Source: Paenibacillus puerhi (GTDB lineage Bacteria > Bacillota > Bacilli > Paenibacillales > NBRC-103111). From it: a stretch of DNA of 64,000 bases. The notes under the pieces are model-generated. The model made no database searches and was not told where the DNA came from. It saw only the letters and a list, made by a program, of their open reading frames with translations. Position numbers and translations under genes: made by a program. Each line of letters begins with the position of its first letter. The stretch's first letter is position 1. The stretch covers positions 124,001 through 188,000 of the forward strand of contig NZ_WUWM01000009.1 in assembly GCF_009846885.1 (NCBI RefSeq), written 5' to 3'. Positions 9,938-18,464 of this stretch are shown piece after piece.

Positions 9938-11359
9938 GTGCTGTTTGTGCTCGTAGGTCTGTGGACCATCGGCATTCTGCTACTCCTAACCGATCCCAAA
10001 AGGCTGACCACCCGCTGGATCAGCAGCATTGCTTTCACGGGTGGGTCCGGAGGCTTGTCGGCGGTTATTGCCGATCATATTATCCCCGCCTTTTCGGAGC
10101 GCGGCTGGCTGACCGAATCTAGCGCAGAGCTGCTCAGCCGTGCCGAGAACGTATCTTCGCTGCTCTGCTATTACGGCCTTCCTTACACCTTCCTGATGTT
10201 TGCACTCGTCTACCATCCGGGCTATCCTCATTGGCAGCGCGGCAGATGGCTGGCTTGGGCTTTGCTGGTGCCAGTAGCAGGCTCGCTGCTGTTCGAAGCG
10301 AAGCCGGGTGCCCCTATTCCTTACGGATATGTCACGGCCTGGGCGACGCCCTATATCTTGGCCGGCATCGGCTTGCTGCTGTCGGTAACCCTGCAGGAGC
10401 GGAATTCCTTCCTGCGCCGCAACCGGATGCTGGTGACGGCTGCCGCGGTTCCGACGCTGCTGTTCGCCTTGTTCACGCTGTATCTGCTGCCGACCTTCTT
10501 CGGGATGTACGAATGGTGGAGGTATAATACGGTGGTCATCGCCTTCACGATAGCTGTTATTATCGGCTCCAGCTTTCGATATGGCTTCATGGGACTGCAG
10601 ATCTCGATCCAGAATCAGAAGCTGGATTACACGCTCCGCGCGATTACGTCGGGTACCTCGATCCTGAACCATGCGATCAAAAATGATGTCGGCAAAATCC
10701 GGCTCTTCGGGGAGAAGATCAAGCTGGACGCAGAGGATGGGCTGACCGAGCCGGAGGAACTGATCCGTGACGTGGAAGTGATTATGAGAGCCTCCCAGCA
10801 TATTTACGATATGATCTACCGGATCCAGGGGCAGACTCAGGAGATATCGCTGCGCCTGGAAGAGGTGCAGCCCGCCGAATTGATGAAGGAATGCCTGACG
10901 ATGCTTGCCCCCGACTTGCAGGCGGTTGAGCTGAACGAGGAATACGCTTATAAAGGCACGCTGCTGGCGGATCGTGCTCAGCTTTGCGAGGTGTGGACCA
11001 ATGTGCTGACCAACGCGCTGGAAGCGATGCCGCAGGGCGGCGCCTTGACCGTAAGAGTATCCGAAACCAAGCGCAAAATTGTCGTGGAAGTTAAAGATAA
11101 CGGCTGCGGAATGGAAAAGCATCAGCTCAAACGGGTATTCGATCCTTTCTACTCCACGAAAAGCGGCAAAAAAATGAACTTCGGATTAGGACTGTCGTAT
11201 TGCTATGCCATCGTGCAGAAGCATAAGGGCACCATGAATATTCACAGTAAGCCGGGCCAGGGAACGAGCGTATTCATGCAGTTCCCGAAACCGAAGCAGA
11301 GCTTGTCGGGTGGGCCTGACACTGCTGGGCGGGAAGGCAAACAGTCGGAAGGGGGCTAA
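9938..11359 (+). CDS. Polytopic membrane sensor histidine kinase
   Basis: A 473-residue kinase. Residues 1-220 hold six or seven hydrophobic segments and little extracellular domain, so the sensor is probably intramembrane or acts through a partner protein. The H-box is SILNHAIKNDVGKI with phospho-acceptor His245. The ATP-binding domain has the N-box NVLTNALEAMP, the G1-box DNGCGME, the F-box FDPFYSTK and the G2-box GLGLSYCYAI. GTG start. It sits between kapB (18 bases upstream) and a LuxR-type regulator (7 bases downstream), so all three are likely one operon. KapB is a plausible activator, by analogy with KinB-KapB. Signal unknown. Confidence 0.85.
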   Translation: MLFVLVGLWTIGILLLLTDPKRLTTRWISSIAFTGGSGGLSAVIADHIIPAFSERGWLTESSAELLSRAENVSSLLCYYGLPYTFLMFALVYHPGYPHWQRGRWLAWALLVPVAGSLLFEAKPGAPIPYGYVTAWATPYILAGIGLLLSVTLQERNSFLRRNRMLVTAAAVPTLLFALFTLYLLPTFFGMYEWWRYNTVVIAFTIAVIIGSSFRYGFMGLQISIQNQKLDYTLRAITSGTSILNHAIKNDVGKIRLFGEKIKLDAEDGLTEPEELIRDVEVIMRASQHIYDMIYRIQGQTQEISLRLEEVQPAELMKECLTMLAPDLQAVELNEEYAYKGTLLADRAQLCEVWTNVLTNALEAMPQGGALTVRVSETKRKIVVEVKDNGCGMEKHQLKRVFDPFYSTKSGKKMNFGLGLSYCYAIVQKHKGTMNIHSKPGQGTSVFMQFPKPKQSLSGGPDTAGREGKQSEGG

Positions 11360-11366
11360 AGGAAGC

Positions 11367-12029
11367 ATGGAAACGAACGACGTAATACGGGTGGTCATCG
11401 TAGAGGATGATCCGGAGTGGCTGGCCGGCTTGAAAAGCTATTTGCGCAGAGAAGCGGACATCGAAGTGGTCGGGACGGCTTCCGGGGGCGAGGAGGCGGT
11501 AAGGCTGCTGGAGAAGCTGGAGGCGGATGTCGTCCTGCTGGACATCATGATGTCTGACAACCCGGAGGGCTTGTGGGCGGCGGCCGAGATCGTCAAGTGC
11601 AGCGGAGTGAGAGTCATCATGCTGTCCTCGATGGAAGAGAAGGACATGATCTTCGAGGCGTTCAAGGCCGGCGCCGTCGATTATATGGTCAAATCCGACT
11701 TCAAGGACATTCCCCAGACGATCCGCAGCGCCTATGCCCACAGAAGCGCTATCCATCCTAGCGTCGCGGCCCAGATGCGCGAGGAATTCCGCCGGCTGAA
11801 GCAGCTTGAGCAGGAGGTCCGGGTGAAGGAGCTCCGCGATCTGCTGACTCCAACAGAGCTTCAGGTGCTTGACCTGATCGAGAAAGGGCTGACCCAGACC
11901 CAGATCGCGGATAAGCTCTTCGTCTCGATCCGTACGGTCAAGGTGCATGTCGGCAATATTCTGAAAAAGCTCGGCGGCAAGAGCAGCAAAGAGGCTGCGC
12001 AGAAGGCAAAAGATATGGGCATCCTCTAA
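11367..12029 (+). CDS. NarL/LuxR-family response regulator
   Basis: A 220-residue two-domain regulator. The receiver has the acidic pair ED-D at 13-15, phospho-acceptor Asp59 in VVLLDIMMS and a Lys in DYMVKSDF. A helical linker leads to a GerE/LuxR helix-turn-helix with LTPTELQVLDLIEKG and IADKLFVSIRTVKVHVGNIL. The ATG follows GGGGGCTAAAGGA, seven bases after the kinase stop, so the kinase is its probable partner. The kinase H-box does not look like the HisKA_3 type that normally pairs with NarL regulators. Targets unknown. Confidence 0.88.
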   Translation: METNDVIRVVIVEDDPEWLAGLKSYLRREADIEVVGTASGGEEAVRLLEKLEADVVLLDIMMSDNPEGLWAAAEIVKCSGVRVIMLSSMEEKDMIFEAFKAGAVDYMVKSDFKDIPQTIRSAYAHRSAIHPSVAAQMREEFRRLKQLEQEVRVKELRDLLTPTELQVLDLIEKGLTQTQIADKLFVSIRTVKVHVGNILKKLGGKSSKEAAQKAKDMGIL

Positions 12030-12032
12030 CGG

Positions 12033-12061
12033 TTGTGATATAGTAGGTACGACATTTATAA
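12033..12061 (+). promoter_or_regulatory. Putative sigma-A promoter of the oxidoreductase gene
   Basis: TTGTGA (12033-12038), a 17-base spacer and TTATAA (12056-12061) lie between the regulator and the oxidoreductase. The match is fair, not perfect. Confidence 0.45.
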
Positions 12062-12095
12062 ACCGACCCAGGGAAAAGTGGAGGAATCAAAAGCG

Positions 12096-13175
12096 ATGGC
12101 TGCAAATGATCAAATCCAAATCGGTATTATCGGAGCCGGAGGCATCGGCAATGAGCACATTAAGGGCTTCCAGGCAACGGAAGGCGCCGTTGTTTGTGCG
12201 GTAACGGATACGTTCCAGCCGCTTGCGATCGAGCGCGCCAGCCAGTACGGCATCCCGAAGATTTATGCGACCTACCAAGAGCTGCTGGCCGATCCGGGCA
12301 TTGACGCCGTAGTAGTTGCCGTTCCGAACGACGTGCATGCGCCGATCGCGATCGAAGCGCTTCAGGCAGGCAAGCATGTGCTGCTGGAGAAGCCGATGGC
12401 GCTGAATGCCGCATCCGCCAAGCAGATCGTCAAGGCATATCTCAAGAGCGGCAAAGTGCTGATGATGTCGCACCAGAACCGCTGGGAGTCCATCTATATG
12501 CTGGCCAAGGAGCAGATTGACAAGGGCGCTCTCGGTCATATCTACAACACCAAGACCGGCTGGATGCGTCGTAAAGGCATTCCGGGATGGGGCACCTGGT
12601 TCACGCAAATGCACAAGTCAGGCGGAGGTCCGCTGATCGACATCGGGGTGCACATGCTGGATCTGTCCCTGCATTTTATGGGCAGCCCGAAGCCGGTGTC
12701 GGTATTCGGCTCGACGTATGCCGAGTTCGGCCCGCATAAGAGAGGGATCGGCAACTGGGGCAAGCCGGATTGGAACGGCTTCTACGATGTGGAGGATCTG
12801 GCTACCGCATTGATCAAGCTGGATAACGGCGGCACGATTACGCTGGACGTCAGCTGGGCCGCTCATACGTCGTTCCAGGACAACGGTCCTTACATTAACC
12901 TGATGGGGACCAAAGGCGGTGCATCACTAAAGCCGTTCAAGGGGACGCTGCATACCGAGCTGTTCGACCGCACGGCCGATGTGGAGCTGGACTTTCCCGA
13001 TGGAGACACGGGACCGCGTCTGCGGATGAACGCGCATTTTCTGGATTGCGTCCGAAACAACCGCGAACCGCTGACGTCCGCCATGTCGGGACTTGCGAAC
13101 AGCCTGGTGCTGGAAGCGATATACGAGTCGTCGCGGACCGGACAGCTCGTTAATCTGGATTGGAGTCTAGATTAA
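12096..13175 (+). CDS. Gfo/Idh/MocA-family oxidoreductase
   Basis: An NAD(P)-dependent sugar-type dehydrogenase of 359 residues. The Rossmann fold begins IGIIGAGGIGNEH, and the family EKPMALN motif with its Lys follows at about 97. The active-site region includes GGGPLIDIGVHMLDL, where the His of GVHMLDL is the usual catalytic residue. The ATG behind GGAGG is taken; an upstream GTG in frame would run through that ribosome site. Substrates in this family range from inositols to amino-sugars and cannot be read. The stop is four bases before the TRIC-like gene, so the two may be coupled. Confidence 0.87.
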   Translation: MAANDQIQIGIIGAGGIGNEHIKGFQATEGAVVCAVTDTFQPLAIERASQYGIPKIYATYQELLADPGIDAVVVAVPNDVHAPIAIEALQAGKHVLLEKPMALNAASAKQIVKAYLKSGKVLMMSHQNRWESIYMLAKEQIDKGALGHIYNTKTGWMRRKGIPGWGTWFTQMHKSGGGPLIDIGVHMLDLSLHFMGSPKPVSVFGSTYAEFGPHKRGIGNWGKPDWNGFYDVEDLATALIKLDNGGTITLDVSWAAHTSFQDNGPYINLMGTKGGASLKPFKGTLHTELFDRTADVELDFPDGDTGPRLRMNAHFLDCVRNNREPLTSAMSGLANSLVLEAIYESSRTGQLVNLDWSLD

Positions 13176-13179
13176 TCGC

Positions 13180-13827
13180 ATGGATGAGCTGCTTCAACTT
13201 AACCTACAGCTTTTCAGCATGATCGGCACGATCGCGTTCGCTATCTCGGGCGCGGTCGTAGCTATGGAAGAAGAATACGATATTCTGGGCGTGTTCGTAC
13301 TAGCCCTCGTCACTGCATTCGGTGGCGGGGTCGTTCGCAATGTGTTAATCGGCATCCCGGTTACTACGCTTTGGGAACAAGGGAATTTATTCAAGACTGC
13401 ACTTATAGCGGCATTTCTCGTCTTTATCGTACCGGTCAGCTGGATTCGGAAGTGGAAAACCTGGGAATCGTTATTCGACGCCATCGGTTTGGCTGCGTTT
13501 GCTATACAGGGAGCTTTATATGCCAAGCAGATGAATGTACCGTTGTCGGCCGTGATGGTAGCGGCGATGCTGACGGGGATCGGCGGAGGGATGATCCGCG
13601 ACGTGCTGGCTGGGCGCAAGCCGCTAGTGCTACGCGACGAGATCTATGCGGTATGGGCCATGCTGGCGGGGCTGTTGATCGGACTGGGCTGGGTGCAGGG
13701 CTCCTGGCAGCTGCTGACCCTCTTCGCTATCGTCGTCCTGCTGCGGATGCTGTCCGTTATGCGGAAGTGGCGGCTGCCGCGGCGTACGCTCAAGCTGTCG
13801 GACGAGCCATCGATGGAGAAAAGCTAG
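13180..13827 (+). CDS. TRIC-channel/UPF0126-family membrane protein
   Basis: A 215-residue membrane protein with seven hydrophobic segments arranged as two repeats of a three-helix unit. The repeat signatures are FGGGVVRNVLIG (residues 46-57) and GIGGGMIRDVLAG (about 128-140), the hallmark of YadS/YicG/YvgT proteins. Bacterial TRIC homologues form trimeric monovalent-cation channels; some members have been linked to glycine uptake. The C-terminus after residue 190 is basic and cytoplasmic. The start ATG is four bases past the oxidoreductase stop. Confidence 0.88.
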   Translation: MDELLQLNLQLFSMIGTIAFAISGAVVAMEEEYDILGVFVLALVTAFGGGVVRNVLIGIPVTTLWEQGNLFKTALIAAFLVFIVPVSWIRKWKTWESLFDAIGLAAFAIQGALYAKQMNVPLSAVMVAAMLTGIGGGMIRDVLAGRKPLVLRDEIYAVWAMLAGLLIGLGWVQGSWQLLTLFAIVVLLRMLSVMRKWRLPRRTLKLSDEPSMEKS

Positions 13828-13854
13828 CAAGGCGAAAGGAGTCGTGCATGCTCT

Positions 13855-14361
13855 ATGGAGCAAAACGCGGAACTATCCTGGAAGGAACGGAAGCTTGTAT
13901 CCTCGGAATCTATGCAGGAGAGACTGGAGACGGTCCGCACCTTGCGAGAGGATGAGCTGGAGTTGTATGAAATCGGCAAGGACCGGTCAACGGGCGAGCA
14001 TTATTTGCATTATGCCTACCTTCACCGGAACGTCGCTGCGATAGGAACAGGCGGACAGGATGAAATCTTCCATCAGCTGCTGCCACTGGAGTCCGACGAT
14101 GTGCTGGGCATTCTGTTTGGCGAGCAGCCGTATGCTTATCCTGAGCATTGGGGCAAGCCTTTTCTGCGCAACGGCCCGGATGGCGACTATGTCTGGTTCG
14201 ATCCCTCTTATGCGGAAGAGGAAGAAGATTATGAGGCGATCGGCCGGCAGATCGTGGAGGAGCTGAACCTTTTTAAGGCGCAGGGCGATTTGTCCGAGGC
14301 TGCCGTGGAGCGGCTGCTTCGGCGCCTGGAGCCGGGCGAGAAGGATTCGGAGGAAAAGTAG
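13855..14361 (+). CDS. Acidic hypothetical protein
   Basis: A 168-residue soluble, strongly acidic protein that I do not recognise. The N-terminus (about 1-45) is a charged helix; the middle has alternating hydrophobic segments (LYEIGKDRSTGEHYLHYAYLHR, VLGILFGEQPYAYPEHWGKPF); residues 118-127 are a Glu/Asp cluster, and the end is a charged helix. There is no signal peptide or Cys motif. A ribosome site (AAAGGAG) sits 14 bases upstream, rather far, but no closer start is in frame. Position between a membrane protein and a spore lipoprotein gives no clear hint. Confidence 0.65.
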   Translation: MEQNAELSWKERKLVSSESMQERLETVRTLREDELELYEIGKDRSTGEHYLHYAYLHRNVAAIGTGGQDEIFHQLLPLESDDVLGILFGEQPYAYPEHWGKPFLRNGPDGDYVWFDPSYAEEEEDYEAIGRQIVEELNLFKAQGDLSEAAVERLLRRLEPGEKDSEEK

Positions 14362-14447
14362 CGGGCCCTGGCGCATGAATTTGCTGCAGATGATTCATCC
14401 TAAACCTGGAGTCTCCACTAGCAGGAGAAACAGGAGGGAAGTGCAGG

Positions 14448-15191
14448 ATGAATATCAGGATAACGGGCAAAGCAGCCGCTTATGGTCTCTGTCTGGCTGC
14501 CGTTTCAAGCTTGCTGCTAAGCGGCTGTTCGGGCAACAAGCCTTCCGACAGGGGGCCGGGGGCGGGGCTTGCGGATTATCGCCAGCATGCGCTGTATGAC
14601 CGCGACTCGCGAAATAATGAAGATCCGTCGCTTGGCGTGAAGGACCGCTGGGTGAAGGATCAGGAGGAGCGTAAAGCTCCCGAATACATCGGCCGGACCC
14701 AGCTCGACATGACCAACCGTCATTTGGCGAATACGATCGCGTTCGACCCGGGTATCGCGGCCAAGATCGCCGAGCTGCCCGGAGTGCGGTCTGCTCAGGT
14801 GCTGATGACCGAGGTGAATGCTTATGTAGCGGTCGTCCTGGAAGGCCATAATCCCGACGAGGAAGCGAATCCTGACACGATGAGCCATCGGATGACGGAG
14901 AAGGGCGGTGCCGGTTTGTTCGGCACCGGACAAGGGACGCCGAACCGGATCTCCTGGACGGAGAACGGCGGTCTCGGCTACAGCAAGGCCGACGAGATCC
15001 GGAAGCTGGTGCATGCGGCCGCTCCTACGAATATTCAGGAGGTCTTTGTGTCCGCTAACCCGAACTTTGTACAGCGTGTGCGTTTGTATGCCAAGGAAGA
15101 GCAAGGTCCGGTCGGCCTTACACCGTACGTGAATGAGTTTAATACGATGATTCAATATGTGTTTCCGGATAATGCCGATACGCGTAAGTAG
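14448..15191 (+). CDS. YhcN/YlaJ-family sporulation lipoprotein
   Basis: A 247-residue lipoprotein. The signal sequence ends in the lipobox LLLSGC with Cys27. The mature part contains the family core: HLANTIAFDPGIAAKIAELP and GVRSAQVLMTEVNAYVAVVL, then ADEIRKLVHAAAPTNIQEVFVSANPNF, which resembles a ring-building/secretin-like fold. Members are found in the inner spore membrane or coat and affect germination or outgrowth. A Gly-rich insertion at about 155-175 is unusual. The ATG has a GGAGGGAAGTGCAGG site. It supports the reading that the host forms spores. Confidence 0.87.
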   Translation: MNIRITGKAAAYGLCLAAVSSLLLSGCSGNKPSDRGPGAGLADYRQHALYDRDSRNNEDPSLGVKDRWVKDQEERKAPEYIGRTQLDMTNRHLANTIAFDPGIAAKIAELPGVRSAQVLMTEVNAYVAVVLEGHNPDEEANPDTMSHRMTEKGGAGLFGTGQGTPNRISWTENGGLGYSKADEIRKLVHAAAPTNIQEVFVSANPNFVQRVRLYAKEEQGPVGLTPYVNEFNTMIQYVFPDNADTRK

Positions 15192-15206
15192 CGATCGGTT
15201 ATCGAC

Positions 15207-15248
15207 AGCCTTCTATCCCACTGCTAAGGTGGATGGGGGGCTTTTTTT
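15207..15248 (+). terminator. Rho-independent terminator after the YhcN/YlaJ gene
   Basis: A 14-base stem with several G-U pairs joins AGCCTTCTATCCCAC to GTGGATGGGGGGCT, followed directly by seven T residues. Its T-run merges into the repeat upstream of the next gene. Confidence 0.85.
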
Positions 15249-15291
15249 AAACGAAATTTAACTTCCTATCCCGCCTGGAGTCCCCTAGAAT
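15245..15291 (+). promoter_or_regulatory. Putative operator and promoter of the response-regulator gene
   Basis: The box TTTTAAACG (15245-15253) is followed 11 bases on by an imperfect copy (ATTTAACTT). A -10-like TAGAAT lies at 15286-15291, and no -35 is evident. The same box with a perfect 11-base repeat lies before the ABC-transporter gene at 17472-17491. OmpR-family regulators bind such tandem half-sites, so autoregulation by the adjacent regulator is likely. Confidence 0.55.
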
Positions 15292-15341
15292 ATAAGGAAC
15301 TTTAAGCGCGATTGAACGACTTTGAGATGGAGAAGCTGCCT

Positions 15342-16013
15342 ATGAAAAGAATCTTGTATATCGAAGACGACGAGGAAATCGGCAATTGGGTGAAAACGGA
15401 TCTGGAGCGGCGAGGATACTGCGTAACTTGGCTGACATCTGGCGAAGGGGCAGTGGAAGAAGCGAAGCAGGCCGATGTCGTGGTGCTGGACGTCATGCTG
15501 CCCGGTCTGGATGGATTTTCGGTCGGTCAAAGGCTGAAGCGGGAAGCGCCGCGGGTGCCTATTCTGATGCTGTCGGCGCTGGCCTCAATGGAGGACAAGC
15601 TGCAGGGACTTAGCTTTGCGGACGATTATATGACCAAGCCCTTCCATCCGGACGAGCTGGCGGCGCGTCTTGACGTATTGCAGCGGAGGTTCGGCCATGC
15701 TTTCGGTCAAGAAGTTCGTCTGGGACATATCCGGGTGCGGCTGGATCAGCAATCCGTCATCGATGAGCGGAGCGGCGAGGAAATTCAGCTGACCTCCAAG
15801 CAGCTGCATATTCTTCGTTTTTTCATCAAGCATGCCAATCAGATCGTGACGAAGGAACAAATCTACGAGTCCGTATGGGGCGAGCCTTATCTAGAAGGGG
15901 ATAAAACAGTGATGGTTCACATTCGTTACCTGCGCGAAAAAATAGAGATTGAGCCTAGTGAGCCGGCGATTATCGAAACGATCCGAGGCCTGGGCTATCG
16001 GGTGAAGCTATGA
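15342..16013 (+). CDS. OmpR-family response regulator
   Basis: A 223-residue regulator. The receiver begins KRILYIEDDEEIG, with phospho-acceptor Asp50 in VVVLDVMLPG, and ends with the conserved Lys in DDYMTKPF. The winged-helix effector domain (about 125-223) contains LTSKQLHILRFF, VTKEQIYESVWG and VMVHIRYLREKIE. The ATG at 15342 was chosen for its GGAG site nine bases upstream; earlier in-frame starts exist at 15312 (TTG) and 15327 (ATG). It overlaps the kinase by four bases. It likely controls its own operon and the ABC exporter downstream. Confidence 0.9.
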   Translation: MKRILYIEDDEEIGNWVKTDLERRGYCVTWLTSGEGAVEEAKQADVVVLDVMLPGLDGFSVGQRLKREAPRVPILMLSALASMEDKLQGLSFADDYMTKPFHPDELAARLDVLQRRFGHAFGQEVRLGHIRVRLDQQSVIDERSGEEIQLTSKQLHILRFFIKHANQIVTKEQIYESVWGEPYLEGDKTVMVHIRYLREKIEIEPSEPAIIETIRGLGYRVKL

Positions 16014-17404
16014 GGGCATGGTTCCGGAACTCGCTGCTATCGAAATATATGCTCATCATTCTGGGGGCGCTGGTGCTGCTTCCGGCAACCTTCATCCTTG
16101 TGCCTATCCTGATGTTTCTGTCGATTGACACGATGGGCGGAGATAGCGGCGGCAAGGAGCGGTATGAAAGCGCAGTCCGGTTGGAAGCCATGTGGCATCG
16201 AGAAGCGGCGAAGCTTGGCGGTGCGTCCCCGGAGACGATAACTCGGGAACTGGCGGTGCTTCAGGAGCGCTATCCGGAAGCAGGCATGCTCTATGTGGAC
16301 GCAGCGGGCGCTACCCGGGTACAGCTTCCAGTGACAAACGAGTATCCTGAAGTGTGGACATCCTCGTATTCGATTCGATTTATGAAGGAGCGGATTAACG
16401 GCGATCCGTTTACGGTCGTTGCTTTCCTCGGAGAGGCTCAGGAGGAAGGGTTCCTGATCTTTGAGCTTCCGCGTGAGTATCTGAAGCCGCAAGGAGGGCT
16501 GCTGTGGGAGAGCCATGGGACATTCGTTATGACAGGCATGCTGCTTATCATAGCGGCTTTCCTGAGTATCTCCTTCCTGTTCTTCAATCAGATCAGGCGG
16601 CGGCTCGTTCGCATGCAAAAGGCGATGACGGAAGCAGCCGACCATGGCCTGCCAGGTCCGATCACCGTGCAGAATGAGGACGAAATCGGACGGCTGGAGG
16701 CGACGTTTAACGATATGGTGCGGAAGCTGGAGGACAGCCGGACACGTGAAGCCGGAGAGGAGGCGCTGCGCAGAGATCTGATCGCCAAGCTGTCGCATGA
16801 TCTGCGCACCCCGCTGACGACTATCCGCGGTCATGCGTATAGCTTAAGAGGCGAGAAGCTGTCGGACAGAGGGATCGAATCCACCCGGCTGATCGAAAGC
16901 AAAATCGATCATCTCAGCCGACTGATCGACAACCTGTTCTCGTATTCGCTGCTAGCCGCCGGCAAATACCCGTATCAGCCCCGTTCCGTCGAGATGGTGC
17001 GGACCGTTCGGACGCTGTTTGCAAGCTGGTATCCGGTCTTTGAGCAGGCAGGCTTTACGATGGACCTGGATGTAGATGACAAATCCGTCTATTGGCAGGT
17101 TGATCCGGCTTGGCTGGAGCGCGTATTGGACAATTATTTGCAGAATGTGCTCCGTCATGCCAGCTCTGGCCGCTATATCGGTTTGCATGTGACAAGTGAG
17201 CATGGAGGGGCCATTATCATCACCGATCATGGTCCGGGCATGACCGGAGAGTCTCCGGAGAAGGGGGCCGGACTTGGCTTGTCCATCATTTCCTTGATGC
17301 TGAAGGAGATGAGGCTGAAGAGCTCCATCTCAAGCAAGACCGGAGAGACCATCATTCGCATCTCGCCTAAAGCTCACGCTGGCGGAGTCGCCGACTCCGG
17401 TTAG
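16010..17404 (+). CDS. Two-TM sensor histidine kinase with HAMP
   Basis: A 464-residue membrane kinase. TM1 is at about 12-37, an extracytoplasmic domain of about 130 residues follows, and TM2 is at about 171-192, then a HAMP domain (193-245). The HisKA box is LIAKLSHDLRTPLTT with His263. The ATPase part has N-box LDNYLQNVLRHA, G1 DHGPGM and G2 GAGLGLSIISLM. The ATG start overlaps the regulator stop (ATGA), implying coupled translation. The sizeable outer domain separates it from the domain-poor BceS kinases, so it may sense the stress itself. Its 3' end is part of a terminator hairpin. Confidence 0.9.
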   Translation: MRAWFRNSLLSKYMLIILGALVLLPATFILVPILMFLSIDTMGGDSGGKERYESAVRLEAMWHREAAKLGGASPETITRELAVLQERYPEAGMLYVDAAGATRVQLPVTNEYPEVWTSSYSIRFMKERINGDPFTVVAFLGEAQEEGFLIFELPREYLKPQGGLLWESHGTFVMTGMLLIIAAFLSISFLFFNQIRRRLVRMQKAMTEAADHGLPGPITVQNEDEIGRLEATFNDMVRKLEDSRTREAGEEALRRDLIAKLSHDLRTPLTTIRGHAYSLRGEKLSDRGIESTRLIESKIDHLSRLIDNLFSYSLLAAGKYPYQPRSVEMVRTVRTLFASWYPVFEQAGFTMDLDVDDKSVYWQVDPAWLERVLDNYLQNVLRHASSGRYIGLHVTSEHGGAIIITDHGPGMTGESPEKGAGLGLSIISLMLKEMRLKSSISSKTGETIIRISPKAHAGGVADSG

Positions 17405-17414
17405 CGTGTTTTTT
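17376..17414 (+). terminator. Terminator overlapping the end of the kinase gene
   Basis: ACGCT plus GGAGTC (17376-17389) pair with GACTCC plus AGCGT (17393-17407), with a small internal mismatch, then a run of six T. The kinase stop codon lies inside the 3' arm. It separates the two-component genes from the ABC genes. Confidence 0.75.
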
Positions 17415-17471
17415 CTGTGGGAGAGAGCTCAGGAGCTCCCCGAGAAGGACACGTTTCTGGTCCTTGCCGAT

Positions 17472-17528
17472 TTTTAAACGAATTTTAAACGGAACGGGCT
17501 CCGGGATTTAACCTTGCGCATGTAAGAT
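17472..17528 (+). promoter_or_regulatory. Putative operator and promoter of the ABC transporter operon
   Basis: Two perfect copies of TTTTAAACG (17472-17480 and 17483-17491) stand 11 bases apart, followed by a -10-like TAAGAT (17523-17528) and no recognisable -35. A missing -35 with tandem sites upstream fits an activator-dependent promoter. The first box is 51 bases from the -10, against 41 at the regulator gene, a difference of about one helical turn. Confidence 0.6.
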
Positions 17529-17549
17529 AGGTTGCGAGGTGATAGAAGG

Positions 17550-18464
17550 ATGAATTCATGGATCGTAGAAACTGAGAAACTAACGAAAGCAATAGGTGGG
17601 AAGGCGGTCGTAAACGACGTAAAGATTCAGATCGGACAAGGAGATATTTACGGGTTCCTGGGGCCGAACGGCGCAGGTAAAACGACAACTATCCGCATGC
17701 TGCTGGGCCTCGCCAAGCCGACTCAGGGAAGTATCCGCATATTCGGAAAGGATCTGAGAAAAGAAAGGCTGTCCATTCTGCGCAAGGTAGGTTCGCTCGT
17801 CGAGTATCCGTCCTACTACGGGCATTTGAATGCACGAGAGAATCTGGAGGTTGTCCGCCGTCTGCTCGGCGCGCCGCGCGCCAGGATTGGTGAAGTATTG
17901 GACGTGGTGCGGCTGACGGCAGAATCCAGCAGGCCTGTAAAAGGCTTCTCGCTCGGCATGAAGCAGAGGCTGGGCATCGCCACCGCTCTGCTGGGGCAGC
18001 CTGAGCTGCTGATTCTGGATGAGCCGACCAACGGCCTGGACCCTGCGGGCATTCTCGAGATCCGTGAGCTGATCAAGCGCATGCCGAAGGAACTGGGGAT
18101 GACCGTTCTGGTATCGAGCCATCTCCTGTCGGAGATTGAGCAAATGGCGACGAAAGTCGGGATTATTGCTAAGGGAAGAATGCTATTTCAAGATTCCATC
18201 GGTGCGCTGCGGGAAAGGGCGCAGGCAAAAGTCCGGCTCGGGGTAAGCGATCCGGAATCGGCTTGGAGGCAGCTGCTCGCGGCGGGCTATGAGGCGGAAT
18301 GGGACCGCAGCCGGCTGACCGTGAACGGGGCATCCGATTCTAGGATTGCAGCTATCGTAGCCAGTCTGGTCCGGCAAGACTTCGACGTCTACCGCGTGGA
18401 GGAGGAGGGAGCTTCATTGGAGAGCATCTTCTTGAAGATGACCGGCGGGGAGGGGAGTCTATGA
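17550..18464 (+). CDS. ABC transporter ATPase, BcrA/LanF type
   Basis: A 304-residue ATPase. It shows Walker A GPNGAGKTT (about 37-45), signature SLGMKQR in place of LSGGQ (typical of BcrA/LanF), Walker B LLILDEPTNGLDP and an H-loop SSHLLSE. The C-terminal 85 residues form the accessory domain usual in this group. The ATG follows GAGGTGATAGAAGG; an upstream TTG in frame is less likely. It overlaps the first permease by four bases. Family members export or expel cationic peptides such as bacitracin and lantibiotics; the true substrate is unknown. Confidence 0.9.
   Translation: MNSWIVETEKLTKAIGGKAVVNDVKIQIGQGDIYGFLGPNGAGKTTTIRMLLGLAKPTQGSIRIFGKDLRKERLSILRKVGSLVEYPSYYGHLNARENLEVVRRLLGAPRARIGEVLDVVRLTAESSRPVKGFSLGMKQRLGIATALLGQPELLILDEPTNGLDPAGILEIRELIKRMPKELGMTVLVSSHLLSEIEQMATKVGIIAKGRMLFQDSIGALRERAQAKVRLGVSDPESAWRQLLAAGYEAEWDRSRLTVNGASDSRIAAIVASLVRQDFDVYRVEEEGASLESIFLKMTGGEGSL

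Noticed and set aside
9938..11359. Calling the kinase next to kapB KinB
   Set aside because: Only the adjacency supports it. The membrane part and H-box do not clearly match KinB, and a LuxR-type regulator follows directly.
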